From NCBI GenBank assembly GCA_015062115.1, contig SUVG01000006.1:30932-94931 (forward strand): a DNA stretch of 64,000 nucleotides, written 5' to 3'. The notes under the pieces are model-generated. The model was not told where the DNA came from. It saw only the letters and a program-made list of their open reading frames with translations, and searched no databases. A program made the position numbers and the translations under genes. This document shows, one piece after another, positions 43,223-50,831 of the stretch. Within the stretch, counting starts at the first letter, position 1. Each line of letters begins with the position of its first letter. The stretch comes from Elusimicrobium sp. (GTDB taxonomy: Bacteria > Elusimicrobiota > Elusimicrobia > Elusimicrobiales > Elusimicrobiaceae).

Positions 43223-44614
43223 TTATACGGCCACATCTTCGGTGATGGCGGGTTTTTCATGGTCGTCATCGTCGTCATCATCGTCGTCCGTAGATAAAAT
43301 CGCCATACCAAAAGTTACTACACCGATGCGGCCGATAATCATAGTACCGATGATGATAAGTTTACCCAGCCAAGAAAGTTCTGCCGTAATACCGGTGGAA
43401 AGCCCGGCGGTACTTAATGCAGCGGCAGATTCGAACAATAATTTAAGGAAGGGGAGATCCTCCGTCCAGGTAAGTAAGAACACGCTGGCGAATAAAAACA
43501 AAATGTAAAGAAGAAAGGTGGAAGTGGCCGAGTACAAACGCACTACGGGGATACGCCGCCCCAAAAATTCCACGCGCGTATTAAGTTTCAAGCGGTTATA
43601 CATCAGCGCCATTAAACTGCAAAAAACGGTGGTTTTCATACCGCCGGCCGTGCCGGAGGGGGAACCGCCCACACTCATAAGAAGCATCAAAATAAGTAGC
43701 GAACAGGAAGACAATGTGCCCACATTTACGGTATTATATCCGCCGGTAGTCATAGCGGCGGTAGATTGGAAAAAGGCTTCCAGCAGCGTAAGGCCGGGCG
43801 AGGTAACAAACAGGGTAAAAGTACCGAAGGCTACCATACAAAAGGTGCATACCACAATAATTTTAGTGGTAAAAGAAATGGTTTTTGTTTTCCGTCGGAT
43901 AAAATTAAATAAATCTGTTACCACGATAAATCCCATGGCCCCTGCTAAAGATAAACAGGAAATGACAATATTGATAGTTTTACTGTCGGCAAAATTTTCC
44001 AAACTATTATTCCAAAGAGAAAAACCTGCCGTACAAAAAGCGGATACACTGTTAAAAACACTGTACCACGCCGCATCAAAAATACCGTAGTTGTGGTGGC
44101 GGAAATAGTTAAACAAAAATACAGCCCCGATGCTTTCCGCAATAATAGTAAACACAACGGCGGCCCACAGAAAGTCCGAAAGTTTCAAGGTGTTAGGCAG
44201 TGACACTTCGGCGGATAGATTTTCCTGTTGGTGTTTTCGGAGGCGGTGGCGCTCCGAAAAAGAAATAAAGAAAAACGAGGAAAAAGTCATGTACCCGAGC
44301 CCGCCGATTTGAATGAGAATCAGCACTACCAGTTTGCCTAAAAAGGTGTAAGAATCGGCGAAATTTACGCTGTTAAGCCCCACAGAAGATACGGCCGATG
44401 CCGAGGTAAATAAATTGTCCAAAAACGACACATCGGTACTGTTCATAAACGGCAGGGACAGAACAATCCACCCCAAAAAAGTATATGCCAGCACCGTTTG
44501 GGCAATATTTTGGTGTGGGGTAAGGTGCAGAAGAAAAATAGAATATTTCTTCAGCGATATTTTGATAAATTCTTTTGTCTTTGCGATTGCTTCGCGCCAG
44601 TTAATAGAGGCCAT
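43223..44614 (-). CDS. trkH: TrkH/KtrB-type potassium uptake membrane protein
   Basis: A 463-aa protein with four M1-P-M2 repeats: pore loops ASAVSSVGLN, SVSAFCTAGFSLW, STAAMTTGGYNTV and SAAALSTAGLSTG carry the selectivity Gly residues, and GGSPSGTAGGMKTT is the family signature. It would need a TrkA/KtrA partner, not found here. The C-terminus ends with nine consecutive Asp, encoded by mixed GAT/GAC codons. The start ATG 44614 has no Shine-Dalgarno but a TATAAT box 6 nt upstream, so a leaderless mRNA is likely. Confidence 0.93.
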   Translation of the reverse strand: MASINWREAIAKTKEFIKISLKKYSIFLLHLTPHQNIAQTVLAYTFLGWIVLSLPFMNSTDVSFLDNLFTSASAVSSVGLNSVNFADSYTFLGKLVVLILIQIGGLGYMTFSSFFFISFSERHRLRKHQQENLSAEVSLPNTLKLSDFLWAAVVFTIIAESIGAVFLFNYFRHHNYGIFDAAWYSVFNSVSAFCTAGFSLWNNSLENFADSKTINIVISCLSLAGAMGFIVVTDLFNFIRRKTKTISFTTKIIVVCTFCMVAFGTFTLFVTSPGLTLLEAFFQSTAAMTTGGYNTVNVGTLSSCSLLILMLLMSVGGSPSGTAGGMKTTVFCSLMALMYNRLKLNTRVEFLGRRIPVVRLYSATSTFLLYILFLFASVFLLTWTEDLPFLKLLFESAAALSTAGLSTGITAELSWLGKLIIIGTMIIGRIGVVTFGMAILSTDDDDDDDDDHEKPAITEDVAV

Positions 44615-44620
44615 AAAATT

Positions 44621-44649
44621 ATTATATAAATTTGGGTTTTCCCTCGCAA
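44621..44649 (-). promoter_or_regulatory. trkH promoter abutting the start codon
   Basis: Minus strand TTGCGA (44649-44644), 17-nt spacer, TATAAT (44626-44621), then AATTTT and the ATG. Transcription would start at the ATG itself. Confidence 0.65.
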
Positions 44650-44724
44650 AAAACTCACAGTAAAAAATAAAGTGCAATAAAAAAATTCAAACAAGTGTTT
44701 GAAAAATATACAGGAGGTAATCTT

Positions 44725-45360
44725 ATGAACAAAATGAAACTTTGTGTAATGCTGGGCAGTTTTGTGATGTTGGGTGGCTGTATGGCCACGGTGTCCCCGA
44801 GCGGACGGGTAAGCATGGCGTATGTTCCTACCTCTACGGTAGTAGTGGAAAAGCACCACAGGGGGGGAGAAAGGCGTTACTATCACGCACCAATCGTCCA
44901 ACATATATATACAAAACCCGGCCCCCGTTACGCCCATCATAAAAAAAAACAACATTTCGGTAAAAAATACCGTCCTGTTATCGTCCAACACCAAGTACGC
45001 CCCGGTAAAGGGAAACCTAAATACGGTGTCGGCCAAGCAAAACCCGCCCCAAAAGGCAAAGCCGGTAAACAAAAAACCCATTTCGGGAAAGGAGGTAATA
45101 AAGGACAAGAAAAAAGAGCCTTCCAAGCAGGCTTCTCCCGCACAGAACAAAAATTCGGGGGGAAACAACAAGGCTCCTTCCAAGCAAAACGCGCTAACGC
45201 CGGGCAAAAATCCTTCGGGCAACAAGGTAAACAAACCTTCCTCGGCGGGCAAGGAGCCCAACAAGGCAAACAAGCCTTCGGCCGCGGCCAAGCCGGCCAA
45301 CAAACAGGGCGGAGCCAAACCGCAAAACGCGCAGAAAGGGGGCAACGGAACGGGCGCTAA
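44725..45360 (+). CDS. lipoprotein with low-complexity basic tail
   Basis: A 211-aa protein from ATG 44725 (CAGGAGG 8 nt upstream). Lipoprotein signal MKLCVMLGSFVMLGGC. A His/Tyr-rich stretch (VEKHHRGGERRYYHAP) is followed by about 130 residues made mostly of Lys, Gln, Gly, Ala and Phe (GKQAFGRGQAGQQTGRSQ). Another frame (45026-45370) is also open and encodes an equally low-complexity Lys/Pro/Asn tail. The stated frame is favoured because its Lys and Gln codons are nearly all AAA and CAA, as in neighbouring genes. Function unknown; the tail may bind anionic polymers. Confidence 0.65.
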   Translation: MNKMKLCVMLGSFVMLGGCMATVSPSGRVSMAYVPTSTVVVEKHHRGGERRYYHAPIVQHIYTKPGPRYAHHKKKQHFGKKYRPVIVQHQVRPGKGKPKYGVGQAKPAPKGKAGKQKTHFGKGGNKGQEKRAFQAGFSRTEQKFGGKQQGSFQAKRANAGQKSFGQQGKQTFLGGQGAQQGKQAFGRGQAGQQTGRSQTAKRAERGQRNGR

Positions 45361-45397
45361 AAAGAAATAAGAGGATGTAACATGAAAGGGAAAAATT

Positions 45398-45427
45398 AAA
45401 CACCCCCCGGTTGACGGGGGGTGTTTT
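45398..45427. terminator. bidirectional terminator
   Basis: Perfect 11-bp stem AAACACCCCCC (45398-45408)/GGGGGGTGTTT (45416-45426) between convergent genes. Confidence 0.85.
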
Positions 45428-45429
45428 AA

Positions 45430-46971
45430 TTATTTATAGAATTTTTCTTCCATATTCCTAAAGAAATTACAAAATTGGGAAGATTCTTCCAAGGAGTTTT
45501 TCCGTTGTAATTCTTGGGTTTTCATTTTTTTACAAAGGTCTATGGCTCCAAGCAGTAAAGCCGTGCGTGGGAGTTTTTTATCTGCAGTCAATTTCTTCAT
45601 TACCTCGTTATCTACAAATGTTATCTCTTCCCCTTCCAGAGTCATGAGAGGCGAAAAATCATATTTTAAGCTGCAAACTCCCTTCTCCCCAAAAGCCGGT
45701 TCCGAATCTAAATAAGCAATCAGTTTATCGGATTGATTGGTTAGCAGGGTGTTAATGGTAGATTTTGTGTTAGATAAATTCCAAAGCATGCCTTCCGTTC
45801 TGTAAATTTTTTCTTGCTCATCAAAGAAGGTAAAAATAGAAAATGCATCATCAAAGTGCAGGTTAGTCCTGCAAGTGTTTTCCTCTAAAGTTACGGTGGC
45901 GTCTTCTTCCATAAAGGGGAAAGTCCAATGGATGCCGTCTACTCTTTCTTCGCGTTTGGCCGATAAGATATTTTTTCCGTTTTCAAACACAATTTCATCT
46001 TCATAGAAGGTTAATTTCCAATCTCCCGTTAGAGTTCTCATAAAATAGCGGTTTCCCATTAAGTGTGAAAGGGGTACTTGGTGATAGAAGAACGGAGCCT
46101 GATAATGCGTGTGTTTTAAGTTTCCATCTGCATCATATTCGTGCGTTCTGTTGCCGATGGAATAACTTTTTCTGTTCACCACTTTGGCCTTTTTGTATAG
46201 GGTATCATCGCAAAAACTTTGCCACCCTTTTTGTGCGCGTGGGGAAAACTGCCCCTTAAGCCTGTTTTGGGTTATATCTATCAGGTTAATAAAGCCGTCT
46301 GCATCGTCACAGGATAGTTTTTTTGAATAGGCCATGAGGCTGTTGTCGGAGTCTATCCTGTCCGAAGTGGAGTAAACGGCGGAAGCATTTTTTTCTGCTC
46401 CGTTATAGTATTGGTCTGCCATGCCGTAAAAGTGCCCCACCTCGTGGATAAGGGAACTTAAAACTTCGTTGTAGTTGGTAGATTTATCGTGGTAGGTTAC
46501 CACTTGGGGCACAATAATCAATTTATTAAAAATAAAACAAGCAAGGGCTGTTTCGTCGCAATTTGAGCGCAACTCGCTGGGGGAGGCAAAAAGCACTTGC
46601 ACATCGGCTTGATTGCGGTCGTTGGTTCTTTGCAGGTTTGGTTTTTGCTTGAGTAGCGGTAAAAGGTCGGCAAATTCTTCGGTACGGCCTGCCTTTTCAA
46701 TTTGTTGCAACGCATAGGCCGGCCAGGCGTTCACGGCCCGCAAAAATAAACTTTGGTTGGCCATTTGTTCCGCAAGTTCGGGTGCGGGTCGGCCGTCCTC
46801 TTCTTCCATAAAATAATAAATGGTTTTCCCGGATAGAAATTTTTCTAAAGGAATTTCTTTATTACGCGGTTCCACATAGTCGTCCATAACGCCCCAAGGC
46901 GCGGCCGCTAACAGGGGCAACGCGACTAATAAAAAATTCAAAAAGAGGAAAAAAGTAATAGATTTCTTCAT
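45430..46971 (-). CDS. secreted metzincin-like metalloprotease
   Basis: A 513-aa protein with signal peptide (KKSITFFLFLNFLLVALPLLAA). Near residue 170 is HEVGHFYGMADQY, an HExxHxxGxxD zinc site of the metzincin type with Asp as third ligand. About 35 residues later comes SLMAYS, a likely Met-turn, then CDDADGFINLID. The C-terminal 270 residues form an unrecognised domain with MORN-like or lipocalin-like turns (HEYDADGNLKHTHY). A paralogue at 59230 shares the zinc site, Met-turn and CDDxDGF block. Substrate unknown. Confidence 0.78.
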   Translation of the reverse strand: MKKSITFFLFLNFLLVALPLLAAAPWGVMDDYVEPRNKEIPLEKFLSGKTIYYFMEEEDGRPAPELAEQMANQSLFLRAVNAWPAYALQQIEKAGRTEEFADLLPLLKQKPNLQRTNDRNQADVQVLFASPSELRSNCDETALACFIFNKLIIVPQVVTYHDKSTNYNEVLSSLIHEVGHFYGMADQYYNGAEKNASAVYSTSDRIDSDNSLMAYSKKLSCDDADGFINLIDITQNRLKGQFSPRAQKGWQSFCDDTLYKKAKVVNRKSYSIGNRTHEYDADGNLKHTHYQAPFFYHQVPLSHLMGNRYFMRTLTGDWKLTFYEDEIVFENGKNILSAKREERVDGIHWTFPFMEEDATVTLEENTCRTNLHFDDAFSIFTFFDEQEKIYRTEGMLWNLSNTKSTINTLLTNQSDKLIAYLDSEPAFGEKGVCSLKYDFSPLMTLEGEEITFVDNEVMKKLTADKKLPRTALLLGAIDLCKKMKTQELQRKNSLEESSQFCNFFRNMEEKFYK

Positions 46972-47039
46972 GTTATAAGTGTAACCGTTATTTTGAATAT
47001 TTCAACACTTATATTGTAGCACAGAAAGACTTTTGAGCA

Positions 47040-47093
47040 TATACAAAAAACCCTTTGGCATATTTACCAAAGGGTTTAATATTTCAAATGGCT
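47040..47093. repeat. 54-bp direct repeat, left copy
   Basis: Contains the hairpin AACCCTTTGG/CCAAAGGGTT and ends in ATGGCT, corresponding to the CCA end and discriminator of tRNA-Asn read on the minus strand. Identical to 47479-47532. Confidence 0.9.
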
Positions 47094-47131
47094 TCCCCTA
47101 GTTGATGTTATACGAAAAAATATGTAGATGA

Positions 47132-47329
47132 AGTAATGTGGTTTTGAGCGTTAGGGAAGATAACAACGGGAATATCTATTATAACCATGTTTTGAGAAAA
47201 AACGAGGAAGGAACTGTCAGCTTGCCGACTCCTAATGCCGGGGCTCCCGTTCCTTCCTCTACAGATAGTATACCTAATGAAATGGAAAAAAACAAGGGGT
47301 ATTCTGTGGAATTAGAATGCTTCTTTTAA
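47132..47329 (+). pseudogene. C-terminal fragment of an unrecognised phage-like gene
   Basis: A short open frame (LSVREDNNGNIYYNHVLRK, then a Pro/Ser/Asn-rich tail) with no promoter or RBS at its beginning. It looks like the end of a long protein and ends just before the next fragment's start, as adjacent phage genes do. I do not recognise the parent family with certainty. Confidence 0.4.
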
Positions 47330-47337
47330 GGGGTTAA

Positions 47338-47484
47338 ATGAAAAGCCAAGGTAAAAATATCGTTTACGGAAAAGCGGTGCGGCCAAACGCAGGCATAAGA
47401 GCATGGTACCGCGCCGTTCTTCGCGCCTTGGTAGATGATATGGCAGAAAAAACAAAAAAGCGAATCCTGCGCGTTTACTATACA
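47338..47484 (+). pseudogene. N-terminal fragment of a phage head-type gene, cut by the att repeat
   Basis: The frame starts ATG 47338 behind AAGGGG and reads MKSQGKNIVYGKAVRPNAGI, then RAWYRAVLRALVDDMAEKT. This resembles the N-termini of phage head morphogenesis (Mu gpF-type) proteins, which begin with 'RPNAG...WYR..L..li.eM'. The reading continues into the 54-bp repeat and tRNA, so the rest was lost. The family match is by eye. Confidence 0.45.
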
Positions 47485-47532
47485 AAAAACCCTTTGGCAT
47501 ATTTACCAAAGGGTTTAATATTTCAAATGGCT
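47479..47532. repeat. 54-bp direct repeat, right copy (tRNA-Asn 3' end)
   Basis: Identical to 47040-47093. Its terminator hairpin serves tRNA-Asn on the minus strand. Confidence 0.9.
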
Positions 47533-47602
47533 CCCCGAGTAGGACTCGAACCTACAACCTACCGGTTAACAGCCGGTCGCTCCACCATTGAGCTATCGGG
47601 GA
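47528..47602 (-). tRNA. tRNA-Asn(GTT)
   Basis: Minus strand cloverleaf: acceptor TCCCCGA/TCGGGGA, discriminator G and encoded CCA, D arm with AATGGTGGA, anticodon stem ACCGG/CCGGT with loop CTGTTAA (anticodon GTT), T arm TGTAGGTTCGAGTCCTAC. It is the only tRNA in the window with an encoded CCA, consistent with reconstruction by an integrated element. Confidence 0.95.
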
Positions 47603-47640
47603 ATAAATTCTTGCTACATATTTATTGTATTAAAAAAAAA

Positions 47641-48882
47641 TTATTTTGTAAACAATTTATTTTCTTCCGACGATAAAACGCGCCAAAAGTCTTCCTTCTT
47701 TTTTATAAAAATGCTCACAAAAACAAGTATAGCAAATATAGTGCCTGCCCCGAAAAGAGTATCGGCAAGCCCGCAACAATGAATACAAAACGCAATGCCC
47801 AACACACAGCAACTTTCCACCGTGTAGGTAGCGGTGGCAAACAGCCCCAGCGTTTTACTGCGCAGTTCCGTGGGTGTGCGAAGTAAAATAATACTGTTAA
47901 TCATCGCTCCAAAGGCACCAAAGGGGATTCCGCACAGCCCAGTCGCCCCCAACACGGCCCAAGTGGGCAATTTGAAATAAAGTACGACGATAGACAACAA
48001 ATATCCCATATAGTTACAGGTAAGCAACGCGGAAAAAGAAAACTTGCCCGCCCATTTGGCAAAACCGATAGCCCCCAAAAACGCCCCGAACCCGAACGCC
48101 GCCCCGAGCGCCCCTAAATACACGGCATTAAAGCCGTGTTCGTAAATATAGGCGGGGAGCAAAATAAGTTCCCACGATTCGCCTAAAATAAAAGTAGGAA
48201 GCATAAAAAGCATCGGTTCCCAGAGGGTTCTGTCCGTGCGGAGGTTTTGCCACACTTCCGCGTACGAAGGCAACCTTCTGGGCGTACGCGGTTTGCGGTT
48301 GGAATAAAGAACGGTGCAGATGATAACAATTATCAAACAAAACACGGCGCACAACACCCATGCCGAAAAAAGCCCGCAACACGCAATAACCGTCCCGCCC
48401 ACAATAGGCCCCGCCACACACATAATACCGTCGAAAGATTGCACAATCCCTGCCGTTTTGGAAACCGCCACCCCCGCATAGCGCGAGAAGGTGGGGGATA
48501 AAGCCGTGCGGGCCAGTTGGCCGGGGGCATCAAAAAAGGAACTTAAAAAAATCAGTATCCCGATTAACCACGGCCAAGCGCAGTGAAAAGCAATCAAAAC
48601 AGGGATAGAACCCAAAAGTAAAAACTGGATAACCTCGCAGGTAAACATGGCTTTGGAACGGCCTGCCTTATCAATAAGCGGTGCCCCGAAAAGAGAAGAA
48701 AAAATATTGGGCAGTAACGCGCAGAAACCCACAAACCCCGTCCACAGAACGCTACCCGTAGTGGATAAAATATACCAAGGTAACAAAATTTGCATAAACT
48801 GGTTGGTAAACGAGGAAAACGCTTCCGTCGTCAAAATCAGTTTAAGCGGGGTTTTGGGAGAGTTTATAGTTAATAATTTCAT
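47641..48882 (-). CDS. MFS transporter
   Basis: A 413-aa protein with 12 predicted helices. The loop after helix 2 reads GAPLIDKAGRSKAM (MFS motif A variant G-x3-D-x-x-G-R). It resembles the macrolide-efflux-like/MFS_3 group with an N-terminal SSFTNQFMQILLPWYILSTTGS. No binding-site clue to the substrate. Transcribed away from the dnaJ-like gene and towards tRNA-Asn. Confidence 0.85.
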   Translation of the reverse strand: MKLLTINSPKTPLKLILTTEAFSSFTNQFMQILLPWYILSTTGSVLWTGFVGFCALLPNIFSSLFGAPLIDKAGRSKAMFTCEVIQFLLLGSIPVLIAFHCAWPWLIGILIFLSSFFDAPGQLARTALSPTFSRYAGVAVSKTAGIVQSFDGIMCVAGPIVGGTVIACCGLFSAWVLCAVFCLIIVIICTVLYSNRKPRTPRRLPSYAEVWQNLRTDRTLWEPMLFMLPTFILGESWELILLPAYIYEHGFNAVYLGALGAAFGFGAFLGAIGFAKWAGKFSFSALLTCNYMGYLLSIVVLYFKLPTWAVLGATGLCGIPFGAFGAMINSIILLRTPTELRSKTLGLFATATYTVESCCVLGIAFCIHCCGLADTLFGAGTIFAILVFVSIFIKKKEDFWRVLSSEENKLFTK

Positions 48883-48933
48883 ATTGAACTCTTTTCAAAA
48901 TTATATAAAATGGTAGCAAGAAAGGGGGACTTT

Positions 48934-49881
48934 ATGGCTGAATATAAAGATTATTACAAAATTTTAGGGGTAAACAAAACGGCTACGGACGCGGAAATAA
49001 AAAGAGCGTTCAAGTCCATGGCGCGCAAATATCACCCGGATATGCACCCGGAGGCCGACAAAGCCAAAATGACCGAAAAATTCAAAGATGTCAACGAGGC
49101 CTACACCGTGCTTTCCGATAAACAAAAACGCACCATTTACGACCAGGTAGGTCAGGAAGGTTACCAACAATATGCCCGCGGCGGGGGGGCCTCGCACGGA
49201 CGCGGCGCACAGGGAAATCCCTATCAACAATACCAGCAATACTCATACGGCGGCGGACAGGGCTTTGGCGGTTTCTCCGGCGGTTTTGGCGGGGGCGATT
49301 TCAGCGATTTCTTCCAAAGCATTTTCGGCAATATGGGCGGCGGCGGTTTTGGCGGGTTTGGTCAAAACTTCGGCCGCAGTGCGGCTTCCGGTCAGGCGGC
49401 GGGCGATGTGGAAGCGGAACTGGCCCTTAATTTGGAAGATGCCCACCGCGGCGGCAATATGCAACTTACACTTCCCAACGGGCGTACCGTTACCGTGAAA
49501 CTTCCTGCGGGAGTGGGCGAAGGTAAAAAGATAAAATTAAAAGGCATGGGAAATCCCACTAAACGCGGAAACGGCGATTTGTACTTGGTTGTAAAAATTC
49601 GTCCGCATGCCATGTACCGTTTGGAAGGGGAAGATTTATATGTACCCGTTACCATTATGCCTTGGACGGCGGCTCTGGGCGGGGCCATTTTCGTGCCTAC
49701 CTTGGACGGCCCGATTAAAGTAAAAGTTCCGGCCGGTACGCACAACGGAAAAAAATTAAAATTAAGCGGAAAAGGGTTAAGTTCCAAAGGCAGTTTGTAT
49801 GTTACTTTGACCATCGATGTTCCGCGTACGTTAACCAAAGAACAAAAAGAGTTATTTGCCAAATTGGCATCCTTGGAATAA
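48934..49881 (+). CDS. DnaJ-family co-chaperone without zinc finger (CbpA-like)
   Basis: A 315-aa protein; start ATG 48934 is preceded by AAGGGGG at 6 nt. The J domain (residues 1-70) has YKILGVNKTATDAEIKRAF and the HPD tripeptide in KYHPDMHP. A Gly/Phe-rich linker with Gln/Tyr repeats (about 85-155) leads directly into the C-terminal substrate-binding domains (KLPAGVGEGKKIKLKGMG; KVPAGTHNGKKLKLSGKG). CxxCxGxG repeats are absent, as in CbpA or class B Hsp40. It stimulates DnaK and binds unfolded protein. Confidence 0.92.
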   Translation: MAEYKDYYKILGVNKTATDAEIKRAFKSMARKYHPDMHPEADKAKMTEKFKDVNEAYTVLSDKQKRTIYDQVGQEGYQQYARGGGASHGRGAQGNPYQQYQQYSYGGGQGFGGFSGGFGGGDFSDFFQSIFGNMGGGGFGGFGQNFGRSAASGQAAGDVEAELALNLEDAHRGGNMQLTLPNGRTVTVKLPAGVGEGKKIKLKGMGNPTKRGNGDLYLVVKIRPHAMYRLEGEDLYVPVTIMPWTAALGGAIFVPTLDGPIKVKVPAGTHNGKKLKLSGKGLSSKGSLYVTLTIDVPRTLTKEQKELFAKLASLE

Positions 49882-49920
49882 TTTACCGAGGAATAATTTA
49901 CCGATAAAGGAGAAACAGAT

Positions 49921-50319
49921 ATGACTACCATTACTTGCACTTATAAAGGCGACGGAGAAACCTTTTTAATCCACGGGCCGACCGGGGCCGAAATCCGCAC
50001 CGATTTGCCGCCCGATAACGGCGGAAAAGGCCGTTGCTTTTCACCCACCGATTTATTGGCGAGTGCGCTTGTTTCCTGTATTCTTACCATTATGGGAAAA
50101 ATGGCCGAAGCCCGCGGAGAAAAATTGGACGGAGCCGAAATAGAGGTGGATAAAATTATGTCTTCCAATCCGCGCCGTGTGGGAGAATTCGTGTTAAAAG
50201 TAAAATTCCCGGCGCACTTTACGGAAGACCAAAAAAAGTTCTACCAAACGGCTATTCACGCTTGCCCGGTGCATCAAACCTTACACCCGGAAGTAAAAAC
50301 TACCGTTACGATTCTGTAA
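49921..50319 (+). CDS. OsmC-family peroxiredoxin-like protein
   Basis: A 132-aa OsmC/Ohr-fold protein. It has the first Cys in ASALVSCILTIMGK and the second in HACPVHQTLHPEV, the two residues that reduce hydroperoxides in OsmC/Ohr. The SPTDLLASAL block is typical of the YhfA-like branch. AAAGGAG lies 8 nt before the ATG, 39 nt after the DnaJ-like gene, so possibly cotranscribed. Likely cytoplasmic thiol peroxidase. Confidence 0.9.
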   Translation: MTTITCTYKGDGETFLIHGPTGAEIRTDLPPDNGGKGRCFSPTDLLASALVSCILTIMGKMAEARGEKLDGAEIEVDKIMSSNPRRVGEFVLKVKFPAHFTEDQKKFYQTAIHACPVHQTLHPEVKTTVTIL

Positions 50320-50391
50320 TATAGTATAAAAATCCCCCTGTGCGAAATTTACCAAAAATGGTAGAATTTCAAAAATCAGCAAAGGGGGATT
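50320..50391 (+). promoter_or_regulatory. 5' leader that pairs with the ribosome binding site of the second OsmC gene
   Basis: A -10 TATAGT (50320-50325) puts the transcript start near 50332. AATCCCCCT (50331-50339) is perfectly complementary to AGGGGGATT (50383-50391), which holds the Shine-Dalgarno of the gene starting at 50395. An inner stem GAAATT.ACC (50344-50353)/GGT..AATTTC (50360-50370) stacks inside. Translation would be blocked while this fold persists. Confidence 0.6.
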
Positions 50392-50394
50392 ATT

Positions 50395-50781
50395 ATGCCG
50401 ATTATTCAAGTAAAACTGGGACAAAACCTATGTACGCAAGGGGGGCTGTTAAGCCAACCCGTTACCGTAAAAACGGCCTTCAATGCCCCTCGGGAAGATT
50501 TGAACCCGGGGGAAATGTTGTGTGCTTCGTTAGGGGCCTGTATGCTGACGATGATAGGCTTTATGGCTTCCAAGCGGGGGGAAGATGCCGTGGGGACGGA
50601 AGTGCGCATCGCGCCGGAATTTGACGAAAAACATACCCAAATTACGGCGATGGAAATTTCGTTTTTGTTCCCTTCGCATTTTACGGCTGCGCAAAAGGAA
50701 TTTTATTCACGCGCGGCCCAAACCTGTCCGGTGCATAACAGTCTGCGGGCTGATATCGCCTACACCATACACATCAAATAA
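50395..50781 (+). CDS. OsmC-family peroxiredoxin-like protein
   Basis: A 128-aa paralogue of the preceding OsmC protein: Cys in MLCASLGACMLTMIGFMA and in QTCPVHNSLRADI, MTMIGFMASKRGED matching the same helix. Its RBS (AAAGGGGG) is buried in a leader hairpin, and it has a separate promoter-like -10, so it is likely regulated independently from the first copy. A strong terminator follows. Confidence 0.88.
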   Translation: MPIIQVKLGQNLCTQGGLLSQPVTVKTAFNAPREDLNPGEMLCASLGACMLTMIGFMASKRGEDAVGTEVRIAPEFDEKHTQITAMEISFLFPSHFTAAQKEFYSRAAQTCPVHNSLRADIAYTIHIK

Positions 50782-50790
50782 ACAGACAAA

Positions 50791-50821
50791 AAAATACCCC
50801 CGGTTCGCGGGGGTATTTTTT
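50791..50821. terminator. bidirectional terminator
   Basis: Stem ATACCCCCG/CGGGGGTAT with loop GTTCG and A/T flanks, between convergent osmC-type and DUF885 genes. Confidence 0.9.
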
Positions 50822-50831
50822 GTGATAAAAC

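Larger units (their letters stand above)
47040..47532. mobile_element. prophage scar bounded by 54-bp direct repeats at tRNA-Asn
   Basis: Perfect 54-bp repeats at 47040-47093 and 47479-47532 flank about 385 bp. The right copy covers the last bases and CCA end of tRNA-Asn plus its terminator, the usual attB position for tyrosine integrases. The left copy runs on into a degenerate tRNA 3' end. The interior holds two gene fragments, one of them cut off by the right repeat. This reads as attL/attR around the remains of an integrated element. Confidence 0.7.

Noticed and set aside
45026..45370. Separate 114-aa Lys/Pro/Asn-rich protein gene
   Set aside because: It lies wholly inside the lipoprotein gene in another frame and has no RBS; codon choice favours the lipoprotein frame, though dual coding is noted as a finding.
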